From positions 248,001 to 312,000 of the forward strand of contig CAZLRH010000002.1 in NCBI GenBank assembly GCA_964562015.1: a stretch of DNA of 64,000 nt, in the 5' to 3' direction. The translations under genes and the position numbers were made by a program. Below are positions 17,483-26,461 of this stretch, piece after piece. This stretch comes from CAZLRH01 sp964562015. Its GTDB lineage: Bacteria > Verrucomicrobiota > Verrucomicrobiia > Opitutales > JABDGR01. The notes under the pieces are model-generated. The model did no database searches. It saw only the letters and a list, made by a program, of their open reading frames with translations, and was not told the DNA's origin. Each line of letters starts with the position of its first letter. The stretch's first letter is position 1.

Positions 17483-18664
17483 CTACTTAAGCAAGGCGGC
17501 CGTCTCAAACGTCGCGCCGTGGTAGACGCGGAGCCAATCGCCGAAGGGGATGCTGAATTGCCCGGCTTGGGTGACGTAGCCGTTTTCCACGCCCGGTGAA
17601 CCCTTGGGGGCAAAGCTGTTGCCGTGCGGATTCCACAAATGCAAGAGGCCGGAGTTGGCGTCGTAGCCGAGAATGGCGTAGGCGTGGCCGGGGGTCACGC
17701 CGGGTGGAGTCCCGCGGTCGGGCGTGCCCGTGCCGGCCAGTTCGCTGCCGCGCGTGGCGGTGAGCAACGCCGTCCGCAGCGTGGTGGCAAACGGTTCGCC
17801 GCTGCGGCGCTGGCCGTTGGCCTCGACGATGGCGATGAAGCGCGTGGCGTGGCCCGTGAGCGCTTGAATGACCGGCGCGGGCGAGCCGCCTTTGGCGATG
17901 GAGTCGGTGTCCACGGCGTCGTCACGATGGGCGGCCACCACCTCGTCGCGAATTTTGCCGTAGGCGTTTTCCAGCACAGCCAGCCAGCGGCCATTGGCGC
18001 CCGCGCTTGAGGAAATGGCGACTTCCGCATCCGTCAACGGCGGAAGCGTGACGCTGCGCCCATTGCCGAAGCGCACGGTGGTTGAACCGTCGGCATTAGC
18101 GGTGAACAAGTCTTTCACGGATTGGGGGCTGCGGTAAACCATCGCCCCGACTACGGAGACAAAATAACAATCGCCGAGCGGCCCCTGGTGACAGGAGTTC
18201 AGCGCGGGCAGACCCTGCGGAAACAGGGCGGGCGATTCCGCGCGCAAGCGCTCCAGGTTGGCGAGGTAGCGGACTTGAAAGGATGGCGGGTGGTCAATTT
18301 TACCGGGCTTGGCCGGGTCGTCGCGAAAAGCGGGGTCGACCTCCGGGCCGGTGGGCTCGGTAAGCGGGCTGGCGAGGAGATAAGCCTTGGTCAAGGGCGG
18401 CAGGTTGTACTTGCCGCCGCGCACCACGACCTTGATGGCACCGATGGCCGCCGCGGCCTCGTCCTTGAATTGCGGGTTCGCGACCGCGTGGTCAATTTCC
18501 TCGGGAGAAAGGGCGGCACTCCCATCGGTGTCCCACTGACTAAAGTACTGGTTGACGATGGTGGTGAATGCCGGCGTGGCGGGCGCGCTCACCGCGGCCG
18601 ATCCGGGGCCAGCCATCTCGCAGAAGGCCGCCAACACAAAAAACAAAAAACCATTCTTGAACAT
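17483..18664 (-). CDS. Secreted calpain-like cysteine protease with EF-hand
   Basis: A 393-residue exported protein (signal peptide MFKNGFLFFVLAAFCEMAG). Residues 45-56 (DTDGSAALSPEE) form a canonical EF-hand loop with Asp45, Asp47, Ser49 and Glu56. Residues about 150-390 are a C2 calpain-type papain fold: the motif QGPLGDCYFVS carries Cys166, GHAYAILGY carries His327 and LWNPHGN carries Asn345, the expected triad in order. Calcium may control folding or activity through the EF-hand. Calpain-type proteases are uncommon in bacteria and export makes this one unusual. The gene is single, same strand as the propeller gene with 101 bases between. The target is unknown. Confidence 0.85.
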   Translation of the reverse strand: MFKNGFLFFVLAAFCEMAGPGSAAVSAPATPAFTTIVNQYFSQWDTDGSAALSPEEIDHAVANPQFKDEAAAAIGAIKVVVRGGKYNLPPLTKAYLLASPLTEPTGPEVDPAFRDDPAKPGKIDHPPSFQVRYLANLERLRAESPALFPQGLPALNSCHQGPLGDCYFVSVVGAMVYRSPQSVKDLFTANADGSTTVRFGNGRSVTLPPLTDAEVAISSSAGANGRWLAVLENAYGKIRDEVVAAHRDDAVDTDSIAKGGSPAPVIQALTGHATRFIAIVEANGQRRSGEPFATTLRTALLTATRGSELAGTGTPDRGTPPGVTPGHAYAILGYDANSGLLHLWNPHGNSFAPKGSPGVENGYVTQAGQFSIPFGDWLRVYHGATFETAALLK

Positions 18665-18788
18665 GCGGCGATTTTGCCTGACACCTCGCCAAAGTCAGGC
18701 GGAAAGTCTTCAGGCTTGCCGCGACCGCCCGAACTTTAGCCGAGGGAGCAAGGCCCTGGGCTGACCCGAGTCCCGTCGGTTTGCTTTA

Positions 18789-19274
18789 TCATGAAATCCA
18801 AAGCCAGCCCCGGGTATCGAACCACCAGCCGAGGCCGAATGACGCGAGGTTCGCGAGGAGAATGACGAGCCAGTCCTGCACGCGATCCGCCCGGCGCACG
18901 GCTGGGGTGTGAAAGGCCAGCGCAAACAGGGCCCCTTCCGTCAGGGGCGCAAATGTTTCCGCCACGGCCAGATACTGCCAATGCGCGGCTGACGCCATCA
19001 GGATGGGCAAGGCCACGACGACGACGGGGTACGTGCAGGCCGTCAGCCAAAAGCCCGCCGCCAACCGGCGTCGCCACGGATGCGGCCGCGACAATCCCAC
19101 CAGCAGCACGGGCGTCTCAATCGCAATCGAGAGAAAATATCCGCACACCAAAAAACGCCAAAGTTGGCCCACATCCAGGCGCGCCACTGTTACCTGCGCG
19201 TCAGCCAGAAGCAGGAATCCGGGCCGCCAAGCCAGGACTGGCGCAAGGCTCACAAGCGAGGCAAGGCAACACAT
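18789..19274 (-). CDS. Small polytopic membrane protein, unknown function
   Basis: A 161-residue protein with about five hydrophobic segments (for example CGYFLSIAIETPVLLVGL and PVVVVALPILMASAA). Its ATG at 19274 overlaps the stop of the upstream gene (TGATG), which indicates translational coupling; the longer frame up to 19370 lies inside that gene. It is the last gene of a leftward operon of three that includes two secreted proteins sharing a repeated domain, so it may anchor or export them. No family recognised. Confidence 0.6.
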   Translation of the reverse strand: MCCLASLVSLAPVLAWRPGFLLLADAQVTVARLDVGQLWRFLVCGYFLSIAIETPVLLVGLSRPHPWRRRLAAGFWLTACTYPVVVVALPILMASAAHWQYLAVAETFAPLTEGALFALAFHTPAVRRADRVQDWLVILLANLASFGLGWWFDTRGWLWIS

Positions 19275-20050
19275 CAGCGAGGATCGATACGGCGCTTGGA
19301 GGCGAAAAAATGCAGGCCGCCCAAGGCCAGCCCGACACTCAAAGACACACTGGCCAGAACGCTTGGCCACTCGCCCGGCGCGCGGCTGGAGGTGCGCGGA
19401 CCAGCCGACGGCATAGCTCCGGCAGGCGGCGGCGGCGGCGGTTGCTCGGCGTTTTTCTCCGCCACGAGCGCGCCCGCCACAAGGGCCGCCGAGGCCTGGT
19501 TGATGTCGGTCATGATCTTGGCCCGGAATCCGCCCAGATCGCCGATCACGGGGCCGTGATAACTACGGCCCGGATTGTTCAGAAATTCCACCAGCGCCAG
19601 ATTCAGCGCCAAATTCGCCTCCATTAGATTTATGCCCGGAATTCGCTCCATTTCCGGAAAGAGCGTCGGCACGATCTTGGTCTTATCCTCCGGCGCGGGC
19701 CCCGCGGGCAAAGTATTCTCGCCGGGATGTTCCTTGAGGTAAGCGGTGGCCGCCGCCACGTCCGCCAGGGCTTGGTGGACGGCAACGCCAGCCTTCTCGA
19801 CATAGCCGCCGTAAAGATTCGCGTGCCCGCGCGCCAAGGCGGCCGCCGCCGCGGTCAAATTTTTCTGCGCCACCTCCAGGCGGGCTGAGGCCGTCGGACT
19901 CGGCGCGGCGGGCAAGGGCGGAGGTTTATTGCCGAAAAAGGGTGGAGCGACATCTGCCCGGATCATGGGTGGGGCCACGGCCAGTAGCGCCACGACCGCC
20001 GCCATGAGCGTCCCAATCAGAACATGACTTATACTTATTATTTTCATCAT
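19274..20050 (-). CDS. Secreted/anchored protein with one copy of an unrecognised repeat domain
   Basis: A 258-residue protein with an N-terminal signal segment, a helical ectodomain, a Pro-rich linker (PPPPPPAG) and a C-terminal hydrophobic helix followed by SKRRIDPR, the layout of a surface protein held in the membrane by its tail. The ectodomain contains YGGYVEKAGVAVHQALADV followed by AAATAYLKEHPGE, and later LGGFRAKIMTDINQASAAL. Both match segments of the 489-residue protein encoded just upstream. It starts 18 bases after that gene and overlaps the next one. No known family is recognised; the shared domain is described under findings. Confidence 0.65.
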   Translation of the reverse strand: MMKIISISHVLIGTLMAAVVALLAVAPPMIRADVAPPFFGNKPPPLPAAPSPTASARLEVAQKNLTAAAAALARGHANLYGGYVEKAGVAVHQALADVAAATAYLKEHPGENTLPAGPAPEDKTKIVPTLFPEMERIPGINLMEANLALNLALVEFLNNPGRSYHGPVIGDLGGFRAKIMTDINQASAALVAGALVAEKNAEQPPPPPPAGAMPSAGPRTSSRAPGEWPSVLASVSLSVGLALGGLHFFASKRRIDPR

Positions 20051-20067
20051 TTTTTAATTTAAAGCAA

Positions 20068-21537
20068 CTAATTACTATCCCGCAGCTGAACTGGCTGGGA
20101 CAACGGGGTGGTGGCGCCCACCTTCACCTGCACCTGATTCACGGAGGCCAGCATTTCCCATCCGCTTTCCGTCCCGCCCAGATGGGCGGTGAGCACATAG
20201 TTTCCGGGCGGGAGGTCACGCAGGGAAAAAGCGCCTTTTTCATCCGTGAGCGCGGCGGCGCGCCCGCCCCGGAAAAGCTGGAGCATTTGCGTGCCACCCG
20301 AAAGCAATAGCACATTCATGCTAAAGGCGCTCAGGCCCGGATCCCCTGGCCTCGCCAAGCCGATTAAGACGTTCGCGGCCGGATTTCCATCCGGGTCTAG
20401 CACCACACCGGTAATGGCGCCAGCGGTACTCTGTGCTTTCGGCGACAGATTTCCCGGCCCCGCCTGGAGGTCATCCATCGCCAACCCCAGTGCGTAAATG
20501 ATTTGCGCGCGGTTTCCGTCCAGCGGTCCGATCAGCGGGCCGCCCCGCCACGCTGGGCCGATCATGAAATTACTGTAGGCCTCGCTCAATTGGTCGAGGA
20601 TGGCGGGCGCGCCCGGCAGCGCGGCTGACACCGTGGCATTCAAGCGATAGACTTGGCCCGGCGGTTTCCCGCCCGGCCCGCTCGCGCGCGGAGTGGCATT
20701 CGTGAGCCCATTGGCTTCAGGATGAGTGCGAACGTAAACCAGCGCTTGGTTGGTGGCCACCAAGGCGGCCTTTATGTCCGCCGAGAGGCGTTGAATAAAT
20801 TCACCAGAAGCACCGTCGGGCGCCAGCGGCAACTGCGCCAGAGTCGCGGTGAGGGCTGTCTGCAAATTCTCCAAACGGCTTAGGGCCGTGTCCGGCAAGG
20901 ATGCTGCGGGCGGCACGGCTGCTTCCTCATGCTCGGGGGTCGTGGGTGCGCCCGCTTTGGGTGTCGCCACCGGGTCATGCGCAAAATCGTAGGCGAGCAA
21001 CACGGCTTGGGCCGCCTGCCGCAGGTCGTCGGCTAATTTGTCACGGTAGCCACCCATTTCACCCATCGAATAAATCAGGTCGAACTTGCCGCCGGTGGGC
21101 ACCGTGATCGTCAACCGCTGCAAGGACGAAGTGAGCAAAAGAAGCGCCTCCCTTAAATGCGGATTGCTGTTGTGCGTTCCGACAAACGGTGGCTTATCCT
21201 GGATCACTGAAAACGTTGGCACCTCGAATATCCATGCTGCGCGATCCAGCTTCGGGGCCGTGGCCGCGTCGGGCGAAGTCGAGGCCTCGGGATGGGCTCG
21301 GAGCCAGGCCAGCGCTAAAGCCACATCCACCGTAGCCTGATTCAGGCCGTCCGCCGCCTGCTCGATATAACCACCGTGATTCGCCGGCGTTTCCATAATC
21401 AGGTCCATCATGGCCTCCGGCAGGGCGTCTTGAATCAGCATCAGGCGCATGGAAATGTCGTAGCCGTGCGCGAGGGAAGGCAACCCCATCAATCCGGCGG
21501 CTAGCGCCAAACTAGTAAATAACTGCGGGGCACGCAT
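20068..21537 (-). CDS. Secreted repeat-domain protein with C-terminal carboxypeptidase-regulatory-like domain
   Basis: A 489-residue exported protein; the ATG at 21537 starts the signal peptide MRAPQLFTSLALAAGLMG, while the open frame upstream to 21627 is not signal-like. It carries at least two copies of a helical unit: GGYIEQAADGLNQATVDVAL..WLRAHPEA and GEFIQRLSADIKAAL..ALVYVRTHPEA, with partner segments MGGYRDKLADDLRQAAQ and LDGNRAQIIYALGLAMDDL. Residues about 390-485 form a carboxypeptidase-regulatory-like beta fold (GVVLDPDGNPAANVLIGLA, DEKGAFSLRDLPPGNYVL). First gene of a three-gene operon. A surface or matrix role is inference. Confidence 0.65.
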   Translation of the reverse strand: MRAPQLFTSLALAAGLMGLPSLAHGYDISMRLMLIQDALPEAMMDLIMETPANHGGYIEQAADGLNQATVDVALALAWLRAHPEASTSPDAATAPKLDRAAWIFEVPTFSVIQDKPPFVGTHNSNPHLREALLLLTSSLQRLTITVPTGGKFDLIYSMGEMGGYRDKLADDLRQAAQAVLLAYDFAHDPVATPKAGAPTTPEHEEAAVPPAASLPDTALSRLENLQTALTATLAQLPLAPDGASGEFIQRLSADIKAALVATNQALVYVRTHPEANGLTNATPRASGPGGKPPGQVYRLNATVSAALPGAPAILDQLSEAYSNFMIGPAWRGGPLIGPLDGNRAQIIYALGLAMDDLQAGPGNLSPKAQSTAGAITGVVLDPDGNPAANVLIGLARPGDPGLSAFSMNVLLLSGGTQMLQLFRGGRAAALTDEKGAFSLRDLPPGNYVLTAHLGGTESGWEMLASVNQVQVKVGATTPLSQPVQLRDSN

Positions 21538-21873
21538 ATTCGCGGGTGGTTCCGACCGTTGGAACGACCCAGTCACCACCAAGATAACGGTGGATGAATC
21601 ATAAGAAAACACGACCAGCCTGCACAAGTTTCAATTGTAAGCCCGCGATTGCGGGCCCATGCCGACGATGGCGCAGGGGGCGGTCGCAAGTCCGGGAGTT
21701 TGGCGCTCCGGACTTCATTTTTGCTGCTTTGGCCCGGCCTATTCATGCAAAACCTGCTGTCCGCGACCCTTTTTCCCGGCTTGACCGCGCCGGGGCCGGA
21801 CGGCAATCTCGCCCTTTACCTTTCATCCTGGCCGCCGTTCCCGGCTGCCGCCCATCTTTCACCGCCCTTTCCC

Positions 21874-22050
21874 ATGGCCAATCCGAAACGCAAACAATCC
21901 AAGCGGCGCAGCGCCCTGCGCCGCGGCGCAAACCGCTATAAGGCCCCGCAAATGGCCAAGGAATCCGACGGCTCCCTGTTCATGCCGCACCGCGTCAACC
22001 CCGACACCGGCATGTACCGCGGCCGGCAGGTGCTGGACGTCGAAGTCTAG
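21874..22050 (+). CDS. rpmF: 50S ribosomal protein L32
   Basis: A 58-residue basic ribosomal protein. It begins MANPKRKQSKRRSALRRGAN, which matches the conserved L32 N-terminus, and lacks the CxxC zinc pair found in some L32 forms. The ATG at 21874 gives the family length; the frame is open upstream to 21649 but that sequence is not L32 or the YceD/DUF177 protein often found before rpmF. It precedes plsX by 65 bases, the widespread rpmF-plsX-fabH arrangement that couples ribosome and lipid synthesis. Confidence 0.93.
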   Translation: MANPKRKQSKRRSALRRGANRYKAPQMAKESDGSLFMPHRVNPDTGMYRGRQVLDVEV

Positions 22051-22115
22051 CCGCCGTTTTGGTCCGCGGCGGGCGGAGGCACGTCCGGGCGGACTTTTTC
22101 CCGTCCCGTCCCGCC

Positions 22116-23213
22116 ATGAACGCCGACCCTGGCTCCAACCCGCTTGCGGGCGCCGCTCCCCATCTGGCGGCGGGACCGACTTTGCTGGCGGTGGACGCCA
22201 TGGGCGGAGATCATGGTCCCGTAGAGGTCGTCGCCGGTGTGGCCCTCGCGTTGCAGGCCGAAGCCGCCCGCGCGCGCATCTTGCTCGTTGGTGATCAGCC
22301 GCAACTCGAAAAACTTTTGCAGGAATTTGGCCTGCGCGGCGACACCCGCGTCGAGGTCATCCATGCCACGGAAGTCATCGGCATGGACGAAAAGCCGGTG
22401 GCGGCGCTAAAGCAGAAAAAAGACTCGTCGATGGTGCGCGCCATTGACTTGGTCAAAAACGGCGAGGCCCAAGGTGTCCTGAGCCTGGGCAACACCGGCG
22501 CCCTGATGATGGGTGGCACGCTGCGCCTGCGGCCCATGCCCGGCATCAAACGCCCGGCGCTGGCGGTTGTCATTCCCAGCCGCGGACATCGTTTCGTGCT
22601 GATCGATGCCGGGGCCAACCCCGATGCCGACCCCATCCACCTTTTTCACAACGCCCTCCTCGGCTCGCAATATGCACGGTGTGCGCTCGGCATCCAACGG
22701 CCGCGCGTGGGCCTGCTCACCGTCGGCACGGAGGAGGGCAAGGGCACCGACAAAATCCTGCAAACTCACGCCATGCTCAAGGCCGCCAACGGCGTGCTCA
22801 ATTATGTCGGGCCGATCGAGGGCTTTGACCTCTTTCAAAATGCGGTGGATGTCGTGGTGTGCGACGGCTTCACGGGCAATATTCTGCTCAAGTCGCTCGA
22901 ATCCTGCTTCAGCATGTTGAAATCATTCTTGAAGGATGAGTTGACGGCGAATCCCCTGCGGATGGTGGGCGCAAAACTCTGCCAGGGCGCATTTAAGGCC
23001 ATCAAGCGCGAACTGAATGAAGAAGCGCTCGCCGGGTCACCCCTGCTGGGGCTGAACCGCCTCGTGATTAAAACCCACGGGTCCAGCACGCGCGGCTACG
23101 TGGCCGGGGCGATCCGCATCGCGATTGAAACACTCTCGCACGACCTCACGGGCGCGATCCAGGCGGATTTGGACAAATTGGCGGTGACGGAAGCGGTGCC
23201 GGTAAAGGCGTAG
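22116..23213 (+). CDS. plsX: Phosphate acyltransferase PlsX
   Basis: A 365-residue PlsX that converts acyl-ACP to acyl-phosphate for phospholipid synthesis. Diagnostic stretches are LLAVDAMGGDHGP near the N-terminus, SLGNTGALMMGG, IDAGANPD, LLTVGTEEGKG, FVGPIEG-like NYVGPIEGFDLF and VVCDGFTGNILLK. The ATG at 22116 (MNADPGSNPLAG) adds about 20 residues before the conserved start, slightly longer than usual. It lies between rpmF and fabH, as in many bacteria, with a 30-bp inverted repeat in the space before fabH. Confidence 0.95.
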   Translation: MNADPGSNPLAGAAPHLAAGPTLLAVDAMGGDHGPVEVVAGVALALQAEAARARILLVGDQPQLEKLLQEFGLRGDTRVEVIHATEVIGMDEKPVAALKQKKDSSMVRAIDLVKNGEAQGVLSLGNTGALMMGGTLRLRPMPGIKRPALAVVIPSRGHRFVLIDAGANPDADPIHLFHNALLGSQYARCALGIQRPRVGLLTVGTEEGKGTDKILQTHAMLKAANGVLNYVGPIEGFDLFQNAVDVVVCDGFTGNILLKSLESCFSMLKSFLKDELTANPLRMVGAKLCQGAFKAIKRELNEEALAGSPLLGLNRLVIKTHGSSTRGYVAGAIRIAIETLSHDLTGAIQADLDKLAVTEAVPVKA

Positions 23214-23342
23214 GGATGAAATAATACTGGCACCAGTTACTGCGTTTGCCTTCTCCGGACTGGCTACCATTCAAAAAGCCGAAGGGTTGGAGGAATTTTC
23301 AGCGTTTTGAGCACAATTCTCGAAATGGAATCGCCCGAGTTG

Positions 23343-23462
23343 CTAGGCGGGTCGAGGACGCCCCGCCCTACCCTCGCCAGTCTTGCCGGGAACTTAAATT
23401 GCACCTCCATTGAGTGCTAGGCCCAGGTCAAAGGTAGGGCGGGGCGTCCTCGACCCGCCTAG
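23343..23462. repeat. REP-like perfect 30-bp inverted repeat, copy 2
   Basis: Bases 23343-23372 and 23433-23462 are perfect reverse complements over 30 bases (left arm starts CTAGGCGGGTCGAGGACGCC and ends CCCTACC), separated by a 60-base loop. The CCCTACC end is shared with the other palindromic repeats of the window. It sits in the 319-base space between plsX and fabH, where transcription through it would make a very stable hairpin. No gene is seen in that space. Confidence 0.8.
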
Positions 23463-23532
23463 CCCTGCTTTGTTGTAGCTCACCCCGCACTTGCATTTTG
23501 GGAATTCTGCCTTCAGCCTTCCCGTTTTCGCG

Positions 23533-24528
23533 ATGTCTGCCTCCATCATCCTGCGCGGCCTGGGCGCCTATGCACCCGCCAAGCGCCTGTCCAACGACGA
23601 CCTCACGCACTTGGTGGACACGTCGGACGAGTGGATCCGCACGCGCACGGGCATCAGCGAGCGCCGCGTGGCCGCGCCGCTGGAAAATGCGTCGGACATG
23701 GGCGTCGAGGCCGCCCGGCAGGCGCTCGCTCAGGCGGGGCTGACGCCGGCCGATGTGGATTTGCTCATCGTGGGCACGATGACGCCCGACCTCCAATTTC
23801 CCTCCACCGCCTGCCTGATTCAGGACAAGCTCGGCCTGCGCTCGGTGCCGGCCTTCGATATCAGCGCGGCGTGCTGTGGTTTCCTTTACGTCCTCGAAGT
23901 CGGGACGGCGATGCTGCGCTCCGGCAGCTATCGCAACGCGCTCGTGATCGGCGCGGAAAAAATGTCGTCCGTCCTCGACTGGCAGGACCGCACGACATGC
24001 GTGCTGTTTGGCGACGGCGCGGGCGCGGCGGTGCTCATGCCCAGTGCGGAAAAGGAGGCCGGCGTGCTCGGCAGCATCTTGCGCGCGGACGGCAGCAATG
24101 TGAATTTGCTCTACATGCCCGGAGGCGGCTCGTCCTGCCCGGCGACGCATGCGAGCATCGAGGAGCACAAACATTTCCTGAAGATGAACGGCAAGGAAGT
24201 CTTCAAAATCGCCGTGCGCGAGATGGAGCAGGCCATCCGCGATTTGCTGGAAAAACACCACCTCACGGCGGCGCAAGTCGGCCTGGTGGTGCCGCATCAG
24301 GCGAATATCCGCATCATCGAGGCCCTGGCCCAGCGGTTGGAGTTGCCGCCGGAGCGATTTGTGGTAAATATCGAGCGTTATGGGAACACCTCCGCGGCGT
24401 CCATTCCGCTCGCGCTGGCCGAGGCGCAGGCCGCCGGCCGGCTCAAACCGGGCGAATTCGTGGTCCTGGTGGCCTTTGGCGCGGGGTTGACCTGGGGCGC
24501 AACGCTCCTTAAATGGCATACGACATGA
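23533..24528 (+). CDS. fabH: 3-oxoacyl-ACP synthase III (KAS III)
   Basis: A 331-residue KAS III that starts fatty-acid synthesis by condensing acetyl-CoA with malonyl-ACP. The triad is visible: Cys114 in SAACCGFLYV, His255 in VVPHQANIR and Asn285 in RYGNTSAAS. The N-terminus (SIILRGLGAYAPAKRLSN) and DTSDEWIRTRTGISERR are family hallmarks. The ATG at 23533 is preferred to the upstream in-frame start because it gives the standard N-terminus. The stop overlaps the next gene by four bases (ATGA), so fatty-acid initiation is coupled to an envelope-assembly gene. Confidence 0.95.
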   Translation: MSASIILRGLGAYAPAKRLSNDDLTHLVDTSDEWIRTRTGISERRVAAPLENASDMGVEAARQALAQAGLTPADVDLLIVGTMTPDLQFPSTACLIQDKLGLRSVPAFDISAACCGFLYVLEVGTAMLRSGSYRNALVIGAEKMSSVLDWQDRTTCVLFGDGAGAAVLMPSAEKEAGVLGSILRADGSNVNLLYMPGGGSSCPATHASIEEHKHFLKMNGKEVFKIAVREMEQAIRDLLEKHHLTAAQVGLVVPHQANIRIIEALAQRLELPPERFVVNIERYGNTSAASIPLALAEAQAAGRLKPGEFVVLVAFGAGLTWGATLLKWHTT

Positions 24529-25898
24529 AGAACTTTTTCAGCCAAAAACAGGCGCGCCTGCGGGTGGTGCTGACCGGCGCTCTGGCGCTGGTGTGCGCCG
24601 TTGCGAGCCTCGCGCCCTTGGCGACGCGTGCCGATCTGGTCTGGTCATCCGACGGCAGCTGGCATATCGAAGGCGGCGTGCTGGCGCCATTTTTTGGCGA
24701 CGCGGGGGAAACCGCGAGCGCGCTCGAGGCCATGAACAAGGCCAAGACCGCCCAGGAGGCCGGCAGCTATTGGACGGCCCTGAGCCTGTATGACCGGGTC
24801 ATCAACGACTACCCGAGTTCGGTGTTTGCGCCGGAAGCACTTTTTCAAAAGGGACTTATTTACCTCAAGCGCCATCAGTTCGACAAGGCGTTCAAGTCCT
24901 TTGACGACATCACGCAGCGGTACCCGGATTATCCGCGCTTCAACGCCGTCATCGGCAAGCAATACCAGGTTGCGAGCACGATTCAGTCCGGCGCGACGCC
25001 GTACGTGCTGTGGGGCTACCTGCCGTGGTTCAGCGATCCCAACAAAGCGGTGGACTACTACGAATCGGTCGTGAAAAATGCGCCGAACTACGAACTCGCG
25101 CCGGCCGCGCTCTGGAACATTTCGCAAATCGCCAAGAAGGGGCACGGAATGTCGAACGCCAAGCCCGAAATCGCCATCGACGCGCTCGACCGCCTCATCA
25201 ACACGTACCCGCAGAGCATGCTCGCGCCGGATGCGTACCTTGAGTTGGCCAGCATCTACTCGAACCTTGTGCAGGGCGCCCCTTACGACCAGGGTTCGAC
25301 CCGCGACGCCATCCGCTTTTACCACGACTACCTTTTCCTCTTCAAGGGCGACCCCGGCGCGGCCCTGGCCCAGAAAAAACTGGACGACATGATGGACGTC
25401 TACGCGCGCTCGCGCCTCATCCTCGGCGACTTTTTCTACTATTACCGCAACAGCAACCGCGCCGCCCTCATTTTTTACAACCAGGCCATCACCCTCGCCC
25501 CGACTTCCCCGGCCGCCACCGAAGCCAAGGCCCAGATCGACAAAATCCGCCGCGGCATCGCCCCGCCGCTGACGCCCTACGACTGGGTGTTCGGCCGCTA
25601 CAAGGAACCGAGCCTCGTGGCCTACGAGGAACAGGGACAAGTTGATAACCTGGCCGCCGAGTCTTTCCAGGTCAAGGCCACCGACACCTTTATCGAAACC
25701 CCCGGCGCCGAGGCGGTCGAGACCGTCAGCGCCACCGGCCAGGTGAAACAATATGAAGGCCTCTCGCCCTACCCGGCGGACATCGATGTGCCCGGCGCCC
25801 CGGTGGACGCCGGTTTCCTGACTCCGGTTGATCAACCCCAGGGCGGCAGCGGCCCCGGCCCCGGCCAGGAACCGGGCGGACGTCCGTTGATCCGCTAG
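24525..25898 (+). CDS. bamD: BamD-like TPR protein of outer-membrane assembly
   Basis: A 457-residue exported protein with a signal segment (VVLTGALALVCAVASLAPLA) and TPR-like repeats. NKAKTAQEAGSYWTALSLYD and YPSSVFAPEALFQKGLIYLK resemble the YfiO/BamD fold, with further repeats to about residue 340. It is about twice the length of proteobacterial BamD and has a Pro/Gly-rich tail. No lipobox Cys follows the signal segment (it continues TRADLVW), so it may be soluble or held by its signal. It overlaps fabH (ATGA) and is followed after 11 bases by an LptE-like lipoprotein, which supports an outer-membrane biogenesis role. BamD is the best call but not proven. Confidence 0.7.
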   Translation: MKNFFSQKQARLRVVLTGALALVCAVASLAPLATRADLVWSSDGSWHIEGGVLAPFFGDAGETASALEAMNKAKTAQEAGSYWTALSLYDRVINDYPSSVFAPEALFQKGLIYLKRHQFDKAFKSFDDITQRYPDYPRFNAVIGKQYQVASTIQSGATPYVLWGYLPWFSDPNKAVDYYESVVKNAPNYELAPAALWNISQIAKKGHGMSNAKPEIAIDALDRLINTYPQSMLAPDAYLELASIYSNLVQGAPYDQGSTRDAIRFYHDYLFLFKGDPGAALAQKKLDDMMDVYARSRLILGDFFYYYRNSNRAALIFYNQAITLAPTSPAATEAKAQIDKIRRGIAPPLTPYDWVFGRYKEPSLVAYEEQGQVDNLAAESFQVKATDTFIETPGAEAVETVSATGQVKQYEGLSPYPADIDVPGAPVDAGFLTPVDQPQGGSGPGPGQEPGGRPLIR

Positions 25899-25909
25899 CC
25901 TCCTCTTTT

Positions 25910-26422
25910 ATGCGTCTTGCGCGTTTTTTGGCGGTGCTTCTGGCGGCGGGCCTGCTCGGCGCCTGCGCCAATTACAGTCTCGGGCCCACCGCGGCGTTGC
26001 CGTTTCACTCGTTGTACGTGGCGACGGTGCAGAACAAGACCTACGTGCCCCAGGCACAGGCGCCGGTCACCGAATCGCTCCGGCAATCGCTCCTGCAGGA
26101 AGGCAACCTGCACTTGTCCGACCAGGAGTCGGCCGATGCGACGCTCGAGGTCGTGCTCACGGATTATCGCCGCAGTGTGGCGGCCACCGAGCAAAGCAAC
26201 ACCCTCAACGCGCGCTCGTACACGCTCACGCTGGTGGCCAGTTGCACGCTGGTGAACAACCACAGCGGCAAGGTTTATTTCAAGGACCGCATCGTCAGCA
26301 CCTCATCGGAGGCCTACATCAGCCAGGGCAACGATTTCAGCGAGCCGGAATATCAGTCCATTCCCATTCTCGCGCGCGAACTCGGCCGGAAAATCAAGGA
26401 CACCGTGGTCGGGACGTGGTGA
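25910..26422 (+). CDS. lptE: LptE-like LPS-assembly lipoprotein
   Basis: A 170-residue lipoprotein: signal peptide with lipobox LLGAC (Cys19), mature start ANYSLGPTAALPFHSLYVATV. The body alternates beta strands and one helix (VTESLRQSLLQEGNLHLSDQ; DATLEVVLTDYRRSVAATE), which is the LptE pattern: a plug inside LptD that places LPS in the outer leaflet. It lies directly behind the BamD-like gene and its stop TGA is adjacent to the rpe frame. Sequence conservation in LptE is low, so the call depends on size, strand pattern and neighbours. Confidence 0.78.
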   Translation: MRLARFLAVLLAAGLLGACANYSLGPTAALPFHSLYVATVQNKTYVPQAQAPVTESLRQSLLQEGNLHLSDQESADATLEVVLTDYRRSVAATEQSNTLNARSYTLTLVASCTLVNNHSGKVYFKDRIVSTSSEAYISQGNDFSEPEYQSIPILARELGRKIKDTVVGTW

Positions 26423-26461
26423 GTGACCGCAATTTGGTTGCATCTTTTTGCACCGCCATTT

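Noticed and set aside
21649..21873. Upstream extension of the L32 frame as a possible YceD/DUF177 gene
   Set aside because: The translation has no YceD features and includes no helix pattern; L32 starts cleanly at 21874.
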